A stretch of 64,000 nt of DNA, from NCBI RefSeq assembly GCF_004015185.1, contig NZ_CP025746.1:4977776-5041775 (forward strand), written 5' to 3'. The notes beneath the pieces are model-generated. The model saw only the letters and a program-made list of their open reading frames with translations. It had not been told where the DNA came from and searched no databases. Each line of letters begins with the position of its first letter. The stretch's first letter is position 1. Of the stretch, positions 1-8,566 are shown piece after piece. The position numbers and the translations under genes are program-made. The stretch is from Clostridium manihotivorum (lineage in GTDB: Bacteria; Bacillota; Clostridia; Clostridiales; Clostridiaceae).

Positions 1-3000
1 AACCATTAAATTATTACTATCATTATCATAGGTACTTACACTTTCGATATTTATCATTACTGGCGCTTTTGCTATAGTAACATTTTTACTTTGGCTTACC
101 ACATTTCCGTCATTTCCTATGGACTCTATCTTTATATTGTGATTTCCTGCCTTTAGTGTATTTATATCTAAATTATATAGAAAACCACTATTCTCAGCAT
201 TATCATACTGTGAAAAACTCTTCTTTACATCTGGTCTTGACAAGCCAGTAGTTGCATTAACTATAAAGTTTCCATCTATATATACCTTAACTTGGCTTAC
301 TCCACTTTGGTTTAAGGACCATCCATATACCTTTAAACTACTACTAATATTCTGTCCTTCAGTCAAAGAGTCAATATTAATTCTTGGAATTAACTTTACT
401 ATATTTCTGCTGCTTTCAATACTGCTTCCATCTCTACCTATTACTCTAGCTAATATTGTATGATTTCCTGGTGAGACAGCTCCCTCATTTATTGTATACC
501 TAAATCCACTTGTATCTGCATTTTCATATTTAGGATAAGCATTTTTTACGTCTGGTCTTGAAATTCCTAAACTAGCATTGCCTTGTAATTTTCCATCTAA
601 ATATACTTCTACTCTACTTACTCCTGTTTGAACTAACGCCCATCCTTCTACATTAAAGTCTCCTTTAAGCACAAGGTCATTAGTAGGATAATCAAGATTC
701 ATAACTGAAGGTAGTTTGCCAATATTAGATTTTAATATATTAATTACTGCGTTGCTTACTTTTTGTGAATAAGCTCTGTTAATGATATCTTGACTGTTAC
801 TTGGCCAAGGTAATTCTACTAAGGTTGCTTTCGCTCCTATGGACTGTGCCCAAGAAGAAAAATATCCTTGCCCATTTAATCCACCCTTATGAGCAAATCC
901 GAATTCCTTATCAAAATATCCACCAATTTCACTATTTCCTATAGTTGTATTTTCCCATCCATGAATATCTAGCACTACCATTTCATCAGACTGTGCTTTA
1001 ATACCATTTACTAAGTTTGCTAAAGCCTTAGCTTCTGATGGTATTAAGCTAGTATTTCCTGTTTTATTTCTTGGATTAGTAAATATACTAAAACCATCTG
1101 GGAAGTCTCTATTTAAATCTATTCCTTCTTTTATAGTTGTTCTTCCAGGTCCATTATTGGTTATACCATCTATAACTCCATCAGGGTTAGCGCATGGCAC
1201 TATATATACTGACCAAACATCCAAACCTCCATTGGCTGCTGAGTAACCAGCTACATTAGAGATAAGATTCGCTGCTATCTTAACTAATTCTAGACCATCA
1301 GAGGCCCACGCATCTTCGAAACCATGAATAGCAAATACTGCCACTAAAGCATTTTTTCCATTTCCTACTCTGTATACATTAAGACTTCTTCCTTCACCGC
1401 TTGTCCCATACTGATTTGCCTGTACACCTTGCACTGATATAGTTGGTAAAACTATAGGTTCAGCTTTAGAGATTGTATTAGATGGTACATAACCTCTTTT
1501 TAAACCATTTGGAGTACTGTATTCTATATATGCATATCCGTATTCATCTGGAGTTAGTACAGATACTCTTTCTTGATTTTCAATACTTCCAAGCGTTGCA
1601 TAGGTTGAGTATGGTCCTGTGTAAGTAGTTTGAGCTGTACTTGATATTCCTCTATATTGCTGAGATCTTATATAAAGAGCATCAGAAAGACTCCCTCTAT
1701 CTGCTATATTGTTTCTATCCGTATACCCTCTTTTTCTTCCTGATTTGGTATTATACTCAACATGATACCAATTATCGTTCCACTCTAAAGCAATAACAAA
1801 CTCACTATTATTCACAGATCCAATAGATACATATGTGCCTTGATTACCTGGGCCAGAGTATGTTGGTGTATCTACCTTAGCACTACCTAAGAACCCTCTT
1901 TTTCTTCCCATAAGAAGGTTCGCTTGCACAAAACCTCTCTTAGTTCCTGAACTACTGCTGTATTCAATATACACAAATCCGTTTTGAGTTTTATTAAATA
2001 CAGTGATACCTTCTCCATTATATACTGTACCTACAGAAACGTAATTAGTTCCTGGTCCTGAATATATAGTTGAATCACTTGTCAATCCATCACTGTAGCC
2101 AGTATAAGATATACTTCCTAGTCGTGAAAATACATCTTCTTTATCTTTAACACTAGTAAGGGGAACAAAACCTCTTTTAGGCCCATTTGCTGTACTATAT
2201 TCAATGTACAGCCATCCTCTCTCTGCTCCAAAGCCAGTAACCATCTCATTGGTATCTACACTTCCTATATTAACATAGTTTACTGTATCTGGCCCTGTAT
2301 ACACAGCATTTCCTTGAAGCATCTGCACTGTACTAGGTGTACCTATAGTTGCATACAATGCAACTCTACTTACAACCCTAAGTTTAGTTTTTGGCTTCTT
2401 ATCACTTATTTCCTTGAGTATAGTGGCATTGCTTTCCCTTGAACTTTCGTCAAGCTGATTTAGAAGCTTTAAGGCTAATTCATTGCTTAACTTGCCGCTT
2501 TCAAGCTCTTCAAATACCTTAGAGTTTAATATAATTAGCTCACTAGTCTCATTGATTAGCTTGTAACTTTCTTCAGTCGTAAATTTACTTTTTAATAAAG
2601 CGTCAGTTTTATCATCATAATATACAAAGCCATTATCCTTGCTAAGTATTATCCTTTTATCACCATTGATCAGCTTATCTAAAAGTTTAGAAAAGATATC
2701 TGATTTTAATGAATCTATAATTCCCTTTTCCTCTGACTTTAGATAGCCTTTTTCATTTATGTAGTATTTCTTGCTTGAAATATAATTAATTAAGTTAAGT
2801 ACAAACTGCCTATCTTTTTCTGGTATCCATATACCGTTCTCCTTTGGCAGTTTATTAAGATAAGTTGATAGCTTATCTTTTTCTAGAGAAGTAGCCTCAG
2901 AAAACAGTCCCGCTATGCCTGCTTCGAACTTACCTTCCTTCGTAGTTAATGGATTCTCTTCTTTAACTTCTGGCTTTTCTTCTGGTTTATTATTTGCAAT

Positions 3001-4878
3001 ATCAGGCTTAGCTTTATCCTCTAAAGGCTTTTCAGGCTGATTATTGCCATCTTGTTTTGGTAAAATTGAAGCTTTGTCTTTTACAAAATAGCTGCCAGCC
3101 TTATCTAAGGTAATATTTATTAAACCTTTTTCCTTATCTAATACAAACTCCTTACCTACTTCCTTATACTCATTATTCTCTAAGGAATATATTCCTAACG
3201 CTTCAGGCTTTGTATTTGAATTATTAGCTATAATATATTTAAAACTTAATTTTCCATTATGTTTTTCAATATACTCTTGGTTTATCTTAAGCTCTGTGTC
3301 TAAGGTACTTTCAATAAATTCCTCAGTTATATTTACTTTTTCTACTGCTTTTATTTCAGTGCTAGGAGGCTGCTTGCTATTTTCCTCTTTATTAGTTAAG
3401 GTAGGTTCTTCCTTTTTCTCAGAAGTATCTTTCACATCTTCCTTAAATTGCTGCTTTTCTTCCTCTGCTTTAGTACTTGTATCAAAAGTATTAACCTTGT
3501 CTGCTTCTTTCTTTTCTTTACTATCAGGTACAGCTATCTTTTGCGCTTCTCCTGATTTGTTTTCGCTATTAGCTTCCGTTGAAGCTCCTACAGTATTTTC
3601 ATCAGATTTTTTATCTTCCTTCTGATTAGTGTTCTCTTGTTTTTGCTCATCTTTTTTTGTATTTCTTACATTAGCTTCATTTTCTAAATTGGTTGAAGCC
3701 TCATTTTTATCAGCTTTATTTTCTGTAACCTCATCCACATAAGTTACTATCTCTTGCTGCTCTGCTCGTTCTCTTATCATATATATGCCTGGCTGCTTTA
3801 CTAGGAAACTTATTTTCTTAGTACTTACTTCAAGCTTCACATTTTTTTGCTCTGTAAGTAAGCCTTTATCGTCCATAGCATATATAGTGAGTTTATTCTC
3901 ATCTATTTTTATATTGTTATCATAATAATAACTTAAGGTTAACTCCCTATTGATAACCTCTGTGTTATCCTTATTGATAACAATCAAATCTTCTACACCA
4001 TAAAGATCCTCAGAAACAGCCTTAAAGCTATGTTCTTTAAATTCCTGCTCTGACTGCTCCTTCAGTTTTTGTAAAAGCTTTTCATACTCCTCATTACTTA
4101 ACTGAACTGTGTTGGCTTTATTAGGAGTAGCATCACTTTTACTTTGCTCATTGATATTTACGTTCTTCTCCTTTGCCACCTCAGCCTTTTGTTCTTTATT
4201 TACCTTAGAGACTTCCTTTTCTTCTTCATGATATAAAGGAACCTTAAAGTTATTTAACGGATATTTAGCTCCATTATCATCTATAAGAGCTACTTGATAC
4301 TCATATTCCTTATCTAAGTCTATAGTTTCATCTAAAAACAGATTTCCCTCTGCTCTTTCTACTATAGTCTTATAATTCTCTTCACCAACAGCTCTTCTTG
4401 AAATTGTGTAGAACTTTAAGGCTTCTACCTTGTCCCACTTTAATTCTATACTGTTAGGCTCTCTTTTCCAATTCAATTTAATCTGTAAGTTATTCTTATC
4501 TAACTTATTTTCTAGAGCTTTTAGATCTTGTACTACTACAAACTTAGTGACAGTCTTATCCTTATAAGAAGCTGTCAATATAGCCATACCAGTGCTTACA
4601 GCTACTATTTTTTTATCTTCTATGGTAAAAACCTTTTTATTATTAGACTCATATTTAACATCATCTCTTAGCTCTATAGTGCTTTCTTTGTAAACGCCAT
4701 AGGCCTTTAAATCTATCTTATTCCCTACATAGATAGTCTTTGAAGCAAGTTCCATTTCCAATCCAACTAAATCACTGCTTTCAACTGCTAAAACTGTTTC
4801 AGACACAGTTATAGCAGTGAAAACCGTGACTAAAAACATAATTACAAAATTCTTTAAAAATCCCTTAAAACTTTTCAT
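1..4878 (-). CDS. Giant secreted M14 zinc carboxypeptidase with SH3 repeats (3' end outside window)
   Basis: Open frame from ATG at 4878 (ribosome site AAAGGAGA just upstream) to the left edge with no stop, so at least 1626 residues and C-terminally incomplete here. Residues 1-32 form a signal peptide (basic start, hydrophobic core, cleavage near VLA). Then come a BIG2-like Ig domain (about 36-110), an FN3-like domain (about 120-205), Lys/Glu-rich linkers separating two related beta-rich modules (about 285-385 and 513-600), a helical stretch, four bacterial SH3-like repeats (about 847-1135; each has T/S-GP, Y-V-x-I/V-G and KRGY/F signatures), an M14 peptidase domain (about 1140-1365) and at least two Ig-like repeats ending in GLSRPDV/SGF motifs. 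M14 ligands are visible: HGFE (H1185, E1188), NPDG (N1231), NRDF, DIHGW (H1306) and the catalytic Glu in LVELPW (E1355). M14 enzymes with wall-binding SH3 domains usually cut peptidoglycan stem peptides; that substrate is inferred. Confidence 0.85.
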   Translation of the reverse strand, partial: MKSFKGFLKNFVIMFLVTVFTAITVSETVLAVESSDLVGLEMELASKTIYVGNKIDLKAYGVYKESTIELRDDVKYESNNKKVFTIEDKKIVAVSTGMAILTASYKDKTVTKFVVVQDLKALENKLDKNNLQIKLNWKREPNSIELKWDKVEALKFYTISRRAVGEENYKTIVERAEGNLFLDETIDLDKEYEYQVALIDDNGAKYPLNNFKVPLYHEEEKEVSKVNKEQKAEVAKEKNVNINEQSKSDATPNKANTVQLSNEEYEKLLQKLKEQSEQEFKEHSFKAVSEDLYGVEDLIVINKDNTEVINRELTLSYYYDNNIKIDENKLTIYAMDDKGLLTEQKNVKLEVSTKKISFLVKQPGIYMIRERAEQQEIVTYVDEVTENKADKNEASTNLENEANVRNTKKDEQKQENTNQKEDKKSDENTVGASTEANSENKSGEAQKIAVPDSKEKKEADKVNTFDTSTKAEEEKQQFKEDVKDTSEKKEEPTLTNKEENSKQPPSTEIKAVEKVNITEEFIESTLDTELKINQEYIEKHNGKLSFKYIIANNSNTKPEALGIYSLENNEYKEVGKEFVLDKEKGLINITLDKAGSYFVKDKASILPKQDGNNQPEKPLEDKAKPDIANNKPEEKPEVKEENPLTTKEGKFEAGIAGLFSEATSLEKDKLSTYLNKLPKENGIWIPEKDRQFVLNLINYISSKKYYINEKGYLKSEEKGIIDSLKSDIFSKLLDKLINGDKRIILSKDNGFVYYDDKTDALLKSKFTTEESYKLINETSELIILNSKVFEELESGKLSNELALKLLNQLDESSRESNATILKEISDKKPKTKLRVVSRVALYATIGTPSTVQMLQGNAVYTGPDTVNYVNIGSVDTNEMVTGFGAERGWLYIEYSTANGPKRGFVPLTSVKDKEDVFSRLGSISYTGYSDGLTSDSTIYSGPGTNYVSVGTVYNGEGITVFNKTQNGFVYIEYSSSSGTKRGFVQANLLMGRKRGFLGSAKVDTPTYSGPGNQGTYVSIGSVNNSEFVIALEWNDNWYHVEYNTKSGRKRGYTDRNNIADRGSLSDALYIRSQQYRGISSTAQTTYTGPYSTYATLGSIENQERVSVLTPDEYGYAYIEYSTPNGLKRGYVPSNTISKAEPIVLPTISVQGVQANQYGTSGEGRSLNVYRVGNGKNALVAVFAIHGFEDAWASDGLELVKIAANLISNVAGYSAANGGLDVWSVYIVPCANPDGVIDGITNNGPGRTTIKEGIDLNRDFPDGFSIFTNPRNKTGNTSLIPSEAKALANLVNGIKAQSDEMVVLDIHGWENTTIGNSEIGGYFDKEFGFAHKGGLNGQGYFSSWAQSIGAKATLVELPWPSNSQDIINRAYSQKVSNAVINILKSNIGKLPSVMNLDYPTNDLVLKGDFNVEGWALVQTGVSRVEVYLDGKLQGNASLGISRPDVKNAYPKYENADTSGFRYTINEGAVSPGNHTILARVIGRDGSSIESSRNIVKLIPRINIDSLTEGQNISSSLKVYGWSLNQSGVSQVKVYIDGNFIVNATTGLSRPDVKKSFSQYDNAENSGFLYNLDINTLKAGNHNIKIESIGNDGNVVSQSKNVTIAKAPVMINIESVSTYDNDSNNLMV

Positions 4879-5183
4879 AAAATCTCCTTTACAAAAATTA
4901 AATTATTTAACACCCTACCCTCCTTTATCCAAAAATAGCAGACTCATTGTATCAAAAATAATTCTTATTTACAACACATTATCCCATGGTAATTTCATAC
5001 AAATCTAAAAAACTGGCCAAATTGCCTTTTCTGAACCTATGTGAAAAAATTCTGACAAGCGATAATAATTCTTCTTTTTTTATTCTTTATGTCGTGTATA
5101 CATTTAATCCATTTATGCATATTTAAATAATACTTCACCTAAAGTACTATCTTATAAATAAAGAATACTAAAAAAGTCGCTGA
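4879..5183. other. Intergenic region upstream of the M14 gene
   Basis: About 300 bp of AT-rich DNA between the start of the minus-strand M14 gene and the insertion sequence. It should hold the M14 promoter, but I cannot single one out. It contains a diverged copy of repeat family I (5021-5068) and, at its right end, the left half of the terminator stem that the IS interrupts. Confidence 0.6.
5021..5068 (+). repeat. Family I intergenic repeat, diverged copy A
   Basis: Reads ATTGCCTTTTCTGAACCTAT followed by GTGAAAAAATTCTGACAAGC. It matches the conserved core of copies C, D and F base for base except for a few substitutions (ACCTATG for ACGTATG, GACAAG for GGCAGG), and is followed by a T-rich stretch. 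No flanking hairpin is obvious, so this is a decayed or partial copy. Confidence 0.6.
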
Positions 5184-5211
5184 AGAGCCCTTCTCAATGG
5201 CATTAAGTTAA

Positions 5212-5256
5212 GAGAATTCAAGAAGCTATTACATAAAGTGATAGCTTCTTTTTTCA
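5212..5256 (+). terminator. Hairpin inside left end of IS
   Basis: AGAAGCTATTAC and GTGATAGCTTCT form a 12-bp near-perfect stem followed by a run of T on the plus strand. It lies downstream of the transposase inside the IS and would block outside transcription entering the element from the left. Confidence 0.6.
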
Positions 5257-5363
5257 GAGTTAGCTGTAAATGTTCAACCGAAATGAAGAAAATAATTTTA
5301 AAAATTGCATGCAAATAAAGCAGGCATATATCCCGCTAAAAAAAACTATTAAATTAATCATTA

Positions 5364-6701
5364 TTATGCTACTCTATACATGAAGCTTACGGATGTTTTT
5401 TCAGACATATTTCTAGGTCGCGAACGACCAGGTCGAATCGGTGTTATGTGCCTAGCAATCAAAGCTTCTATATTAGGTGGAGTAACTTTACCAAGGAAAA
5501 ACTGTCGGCATATATGCGCTGCAACAGAAAAGTTGACTTTGTAGTCGTATTTCCTGTTCCTTTTCTTTATGATTACGTGTTGGGTAATTATTTCAGAAAA
5601 GTTGTACATAATTAGCCTTGCATATATTTCCTGGAGTATGTACTCCACCTTTTTTGAATGAAAATGTAGCAATCCAATAGTATATTTCAAATCACGGAAT
5701 GATGTTTCAATTCCCCAACGCTTGAAATAGAGTTCTTTTAGTGTTTGAGGTGAAAATTTCGTTCTATCTAGGTTTGTAACAACAACCTCATAAGTATCAT
5801 CAGTAATTTTAAATCGTACAATCCGAAACGGTAGTTTGTACATTACTGTAGGATCACTTTTTCTATTTGTCTCTGGGAGATAGTCAAATGTCTTATTTTT
5901 CCCAATTAGTCTATAATGATTTTTATCCTTAAGCAATTCTTTCACTTTATTAGTTTGTTTTCTAGTAAGGTTTAAATCAATATCAACATCAAATTCATCA
6001 GCAGATGGAAGTTTAAATCCATGTAAAACACCTGATGCATGACCATGAAAATCTTTTATTCTTATTAGGAATTTCCATCCTTTTTGTTGAATGTGTGCCA
6101 TATTGTTATAAGATTCATACCCTCGATCCGCAAGGATAATTGCTGGAGTTTTAATAGTAGATCTGTCTACCATGTCTGTTAATGCCTTACATTCATTGGA
6201 AAGCTTTCTTCTCAGCACAATTACGTCCTCGTAGGTATGTTGATTAAGATCGTATAATGCATTTAAATGCAAAAGGTTGTACGGTTTCCTAGAGTCTTTA
6301 AATTCATATAAGGAATCCAAATCGTTTTTATTTGTTGGAATATGTATGTCAGATCCATCGACAGCCAAAAGGCGATAGCCTTTAAATAGATAATCAGTTG
6401 TTGTTTTGTTAACGAAGTTATGAAATAATTTTTCAAATGCCGTAGTCAAGATCTTTGCCCTTTGTTGAACAAAGGCCGCCGATGTAGCTGTGTCAATAGA
6501 GTATCCCCATTGATTTAAAAGCTCATTACTTAAAGTATTTCCTTCCATTCCTAGCAAAGAAAAAATTATTTTATCAAAGGGAAGTTTTCGATTTCTAAGG
6601 AAATCCTTGTCGGGATTCCTAATATTCTCTTTAGGATTATCGCGAAGCTCTTGAATAAGTTCAAATAAAGTGGATCTCAATTCTTGTGACTTAGTATTCA
6701 T
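5364..6701 (-). CDS. IS4-family DDE transposase
   Basis: 445-residue transposase, the usual size for the IS4 group. The catalytic triad is visible: Asp in LLAVDGSD (D115), Asp in ILADRGYES (D192) and Glu in the YREK signature RWGIETSFRDLKY (Y325, R328, E332, K339, with the correct 2-3-6 spacing). The N-terminal 100 residues are helical, as in the DNA-binding part of the family. ATG at 6701 follows GAGGAG at good distance. The frame is intact, so the element could be active. It is the only gene between the IS inverted repeats. Confidence 0.95.
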   Translation of the reverse strand: MNTKSQELRSTLFELIQELRDNPKENIRNPDKDFLRNRKLPFDKIIFSLLGMEGNTLSNELLNQWGYSIDTATSAAFVQQRAKILTTAFEKLFHNFVNKTTTDYLFKGYRLLAVDGSDIHIPTNKNDLDSLYEFKDSRKPYNLLHLNALYDLNQHTYEDVIVLRRKLSNECKALTDMVDRSTIKTPAIILADRGYESYNNMAHIQQKGWKFLIRIKDFHGHASGVLHGFKLPSADEFDVDIDLNLTRKQTNKVKELLKDKNHYRLIGKNKTFDYLPETNRKSDPTVMYKLPFRIVRFKITDDTYEVVVTNLDRTKFSPQTLKELYFKRWGIETSFRDLKYTIGLLHFHSKKVEYILQEIYARLIMYNFSEIITQHVIIKKRNRKYDYKVNFSVAAHICRQFFLGKVTPPNIEALIARHITPIRPGRSRPRNMSEKTSVSFMYRVA

Positions 6702-6742
6702 ATGTATTCTCCTCGTAATTGAAATTTCTCTCTAATTACAAG

Positions 6743-6786
6743 GGCCGCTTTCACTACCTTTAAAACCATTGGTAGTGAAAGCGGCC
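6743..6786. promoter_or_regulatory. 16-bp perfect hairpin in the transposase leader
   Basis: GGCCGCTTTCACTACC (6743-6758) and its exact complement (6771-6786) are separated by 12 bases just upstream of the transposase start. Fold-back structures at this place in IS elements commonly sequester the start region of transcripts that read in from outside. That role is inferred from position; the stem itself is plain in the sequence and is unusually GC-rich here. Confidence 0.75.
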
Positions 6787-6895
6787 ACATATTTTTGAAA
6801 TGCTGTCAAGTGATAATTAAAAAAATAAAAAAGACCCACAGCACATATTTGTGATGCAAGCCTTTCCTTAACTTAATGCCATTGAGAGCCCTTCT

Positions 6896-7060
6896 TCAGC
6901 GAGCTTTTTTTGCGCATCTGCCTTTCCGAATGTATATGAGGAAAATATGGCAGGCGAATAAGATTTCTTTTTTTACTTTTTATACTAAAAAGCTATCCTA
7001 AACTCTTTATAATTCCAAGTGTAACTAACATTATAAATTCACTTTCCTTAAAAGTAAAAA
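6896..7060 (+). repeat. Family I intergenic repeat, copy B (terminator arm split by the IS)
   Basis: After the right half of the terminator stem (CTTCAGCGAGC plus seven T) comes the core GCGCATCTGCC...GGCAGGCGA (6912-6957), then a T-rich tail beginning TTTTTTACTTTTTATAC and ending CCTTAAAAGTAAAAAAAG, complementary to its own start. The next feature is the terminator hairpin at 7061. This reproduces the hairpin-core-tail-hairpin order of copy C. Confidence 0.7.
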
Positions 7061-7088
7061 AAGAACCCTTGAGTCTTCAAGGGTTCTT
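7061..7088 (-). terminator. Rho-independent terminator of the 63-residue-class small gene
   Basis: AAGAACCCTTGA and TCAAGGGTTCTT pair over 12 bp. On the minus strand the stem is followed by seven T. It lies 16 bp past the stop of the minus-strand gene at 7105. Confidence 0.85.
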
Positions 7089-7104
7089 ATCTACCAAAGG
7101 TATA

Positions 7105-7293
7105 CTAGCTTTCAGTATAAGTTGAGATTGTATCTTGAGTTACGTTTATTGCATTATTAACAGCATCTAAAGATCTTTGAATCTTTTGTCTGTTTTGATC
7201 TTTTTCTACTGTGTTTAAAGCATCTTGAAGATGTTGTTTGCAATGGTTTAACTCATCAAATGTAGTTTGAACGTTTTGTCTTGCGTTTGCCAT
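7105..7293 (-). CDS. Small helical protein of unknown function
   Basis: 62 residues, almost entirely predicted amphipathic helix, with a Gln/Asn-rich repeated pattern (two helices with heptad-like spacing), no signal peptide and no Cys. I do not recognise a family. ATG at 7293 is chosen because AGGAGG lies 8 bases upstream; a GTG three bases earlier would be too close. It is a single gene with its own terminator and diverges from the Crp/Fnr gene. Confidence 0.75.
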   Translation of the reverse strand: MANARQNVQTTFDELNHCKQHLQDALNTVEKDQNRQKIQRSLDAVNNAINVTQDTISTYTES

Positions 7294-7539
7294 CACTAAT
7301 CCCTCCTTTTATATAATTTGACCAGAGAACTATAATATATATTCTCAAGCCTCTTTTCAACGAAATTATTATGTGTAAATAGTCTATAAATAATTCACAG
7401 TAGAGAACTTTTTTGAATAACTGACTCTACTACTCTTTCCTATGCATAAGATTTTTAGAACTTATATGCTTAGGAGTGGTATATCTTTAACCTAAAGTTT
7501 GATAAAATAGTTTTATACATTTTTTAAGAAGAGGTTTAT

Positions 7540-8232
7540 ATGACAAAGCTCAGTATTGAAAACATAAAAGATTTAGAGATATTTCTAGGACTTAATAATG
7601 AAACTTTAGAGAAACTCTGTGATCTTGGAACCATAAAGGAATATAAAAAAAACTCTCAGGTGTTTTTAGATAAGGATACTGTAAACAATATATTTATTGT
7701 CCTCAGTGGGAAATTCTCTTTATATAAATTAAGCGAAAACGCTCAAAAGAAAATAATATTTATACTTGGAGAAGGAAAAATACTAAATGAAGTAATCTTA
7801 GACGATCTTCCAGCTTCAATCTACTGCGAAACCTTTGAAGATGGTAATCTTCTTGTATATGATAAAAAGGCTTTTATTGAACTTATGAGGGAAGACTTTG
7901 ACCTTACTAGAAATGTTCTCAATTCCTTAGCAATAAAAGTAAGAAGACTTTATAGGCAAATGAAAAACACAACGCCTATAAAAATAGAGAAAAAGATCGC
8001 CGCAAAACTTTGGAAACTATCCAAGGACTACGGTATTCCTCATCCTTTAGGAACTTTAATAGATCTTAATGTATCTGTAACTTACCTTGCAGATATGTTT
8101 GGAAGTCAAAGAGAAACTGTTTCTCGAGCCTTAAAAAAGCTTACAGAACTAGATTTGATGTTATTTGAAAGTAAAAAGATTATTATCCCAAACAGAGATA
8201 GACTTTCACGATATTTTAAAGATATAGAATAA
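7540..8232 (+). CDS. Crp/Fnr-family transcriptional regulator
   Basis: 230 residues, the standard length. An N-terminal cyclic-nucleotide-binding-like beta roll (about 10-125: IFIVLSGKFSLYK, GEGKILNE), a long dimerisation helix (about 130-150), then a C-terminal winged helix with recognition motif LADMFGSQRETVSRALKKL. There is no Cys cluster, so it is not an FNR-type Fe-S oxygen sensor, and the PBC arginine pattern is not clear, so the effector is unknown. ATG follows AGAAGAGG. The gene reads together with the small gene 22 bp downstream and ends at the terminator near 8491. Confidence 0.9.
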   Translation: MTKLSIENIKDLEIFLGLNNETLEKLCDLGTIKEYKKNSQVFLDKDTVNNIFIVLSGKFSLYKLSENAQKKIIFILGEGKILNEVILDDLPASIYCETFEDGNLLVYDKKAFIELMREDFDLTRNVLNSLAIKVRRLYRQMKNTTPIKIEKKIAAKLWKLSKDYGIPHPLGTLIDLNVSVTYLADMFGSQRETVSRALKKLTELDLMLFESKKIIIPNRDRLSRYFKDIE

Positions 8233-8254
8233 AAAACTTTAAGGAGATTAACTT

Positions 8255-8488
8255 ATGAATAATGGTCAAGAGAAATTTTTAAATTTTATTTTAGAAAGAG
8301 TTCAAGAAGATAAATTAGAAGAAGCAAAAGTAATGCTTCTTGAAAACTTCAGAAAGCAAGATGAAGATACTTTCACACAACAAGATATTATGGAGTTTAT
8401 TCCTAAGATGCTTGCTATACTAAAACCTGAAAAAATAGCAGAAGTTCAAACGGTTATGAATCAATTTTCATCTAACACTAATCATTAA
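8255..8488 (+). CDS. Small acidic hypothetical protein in operon with the Crp/Fnr gene
   Basis: 77 residues, helical and acidic. The pattern (FLNFILERVQ..., MEFIPKMLAILKPEKIAEVQTVMNQF) suggests a small helical bundle. I do not recognise the family. AAGGAG precedes the ATG, and a terminator follows the stop at once. The 22-bp spacing suggests co-transcription with the regulator, so it may be a partner or target, but nothing in its sequence shows which. Confidence 0.7.
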   Translation: MNNGQEKFLNFILERVQEDKLEEAKVMLLENFRKQDEDTFTQQDIMEFIPKMLAILKPEKIAEVQTVMNQFSSNTNH

Positions 8489-8490
8489 CA

Positions 8491-8523
8491 AAAAAATCGC
8501 TAAAGTCTTTTAGCGATTTTTTT
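8491..8523 (+). terminator. Rho-independent terminator after the Crp/Fnr operon
   Basis: AAAATCGCTAAA and TTTAGCGATTTT form a 12-bp stem with a T run. The A run on the other side also allows it to work for the converging minus-strand isocitrate dehydrogenase operon. Confidence 0.9.
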
Positions 8524-8566
8524 GTAACTCAAAATATTATTCCAAACATAACTGATTTGTAAAAAA

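Larger units (their letters stand above)
5184..6895. mobile_element. Complete IS4-family insertion sequence with target duplication
   Basis: The element proper is 5195-6884 (1690 bp). Its ends are perfect 18-bp inverted repeats, CAATGGCATTAAGTTAAG at 5195-5212 and its complement at 6867-6884. Both ends are flanked by the same 11-bp direct repeat AGAGCCCTTCT (5184-5194 and 6885-6895), the size expected of IS4/IS231-type transposition. It carries one transposase gene on the minus strand. Joining the flanks with one target copy restores a stem TCGCTGAAGA / TCTTCAGCGA followed by a T run, so insertion occurred in the loop of a terminator belonging to repeat family I. Perfect ends, an intact frame and an exact duplication suggest a fairly recent insertion. 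Confidence 0.93.

Noticed and set aside
3296-3625. Plus-strand frame of 109 codons within the M14 gene
   Set aside because: It is antisense to the Lys/Glu-rich linker of the large surface protein; Ser/Phe-rich translation is the mirror of that composition and there is no ribosome site.
4817-5008. Plus-strand frame of 63 codons at the start of the M14 gene
   Set aside because: It overlaps the signal peptide region antisense and crosses into non-coding DNA; no ribosome site.
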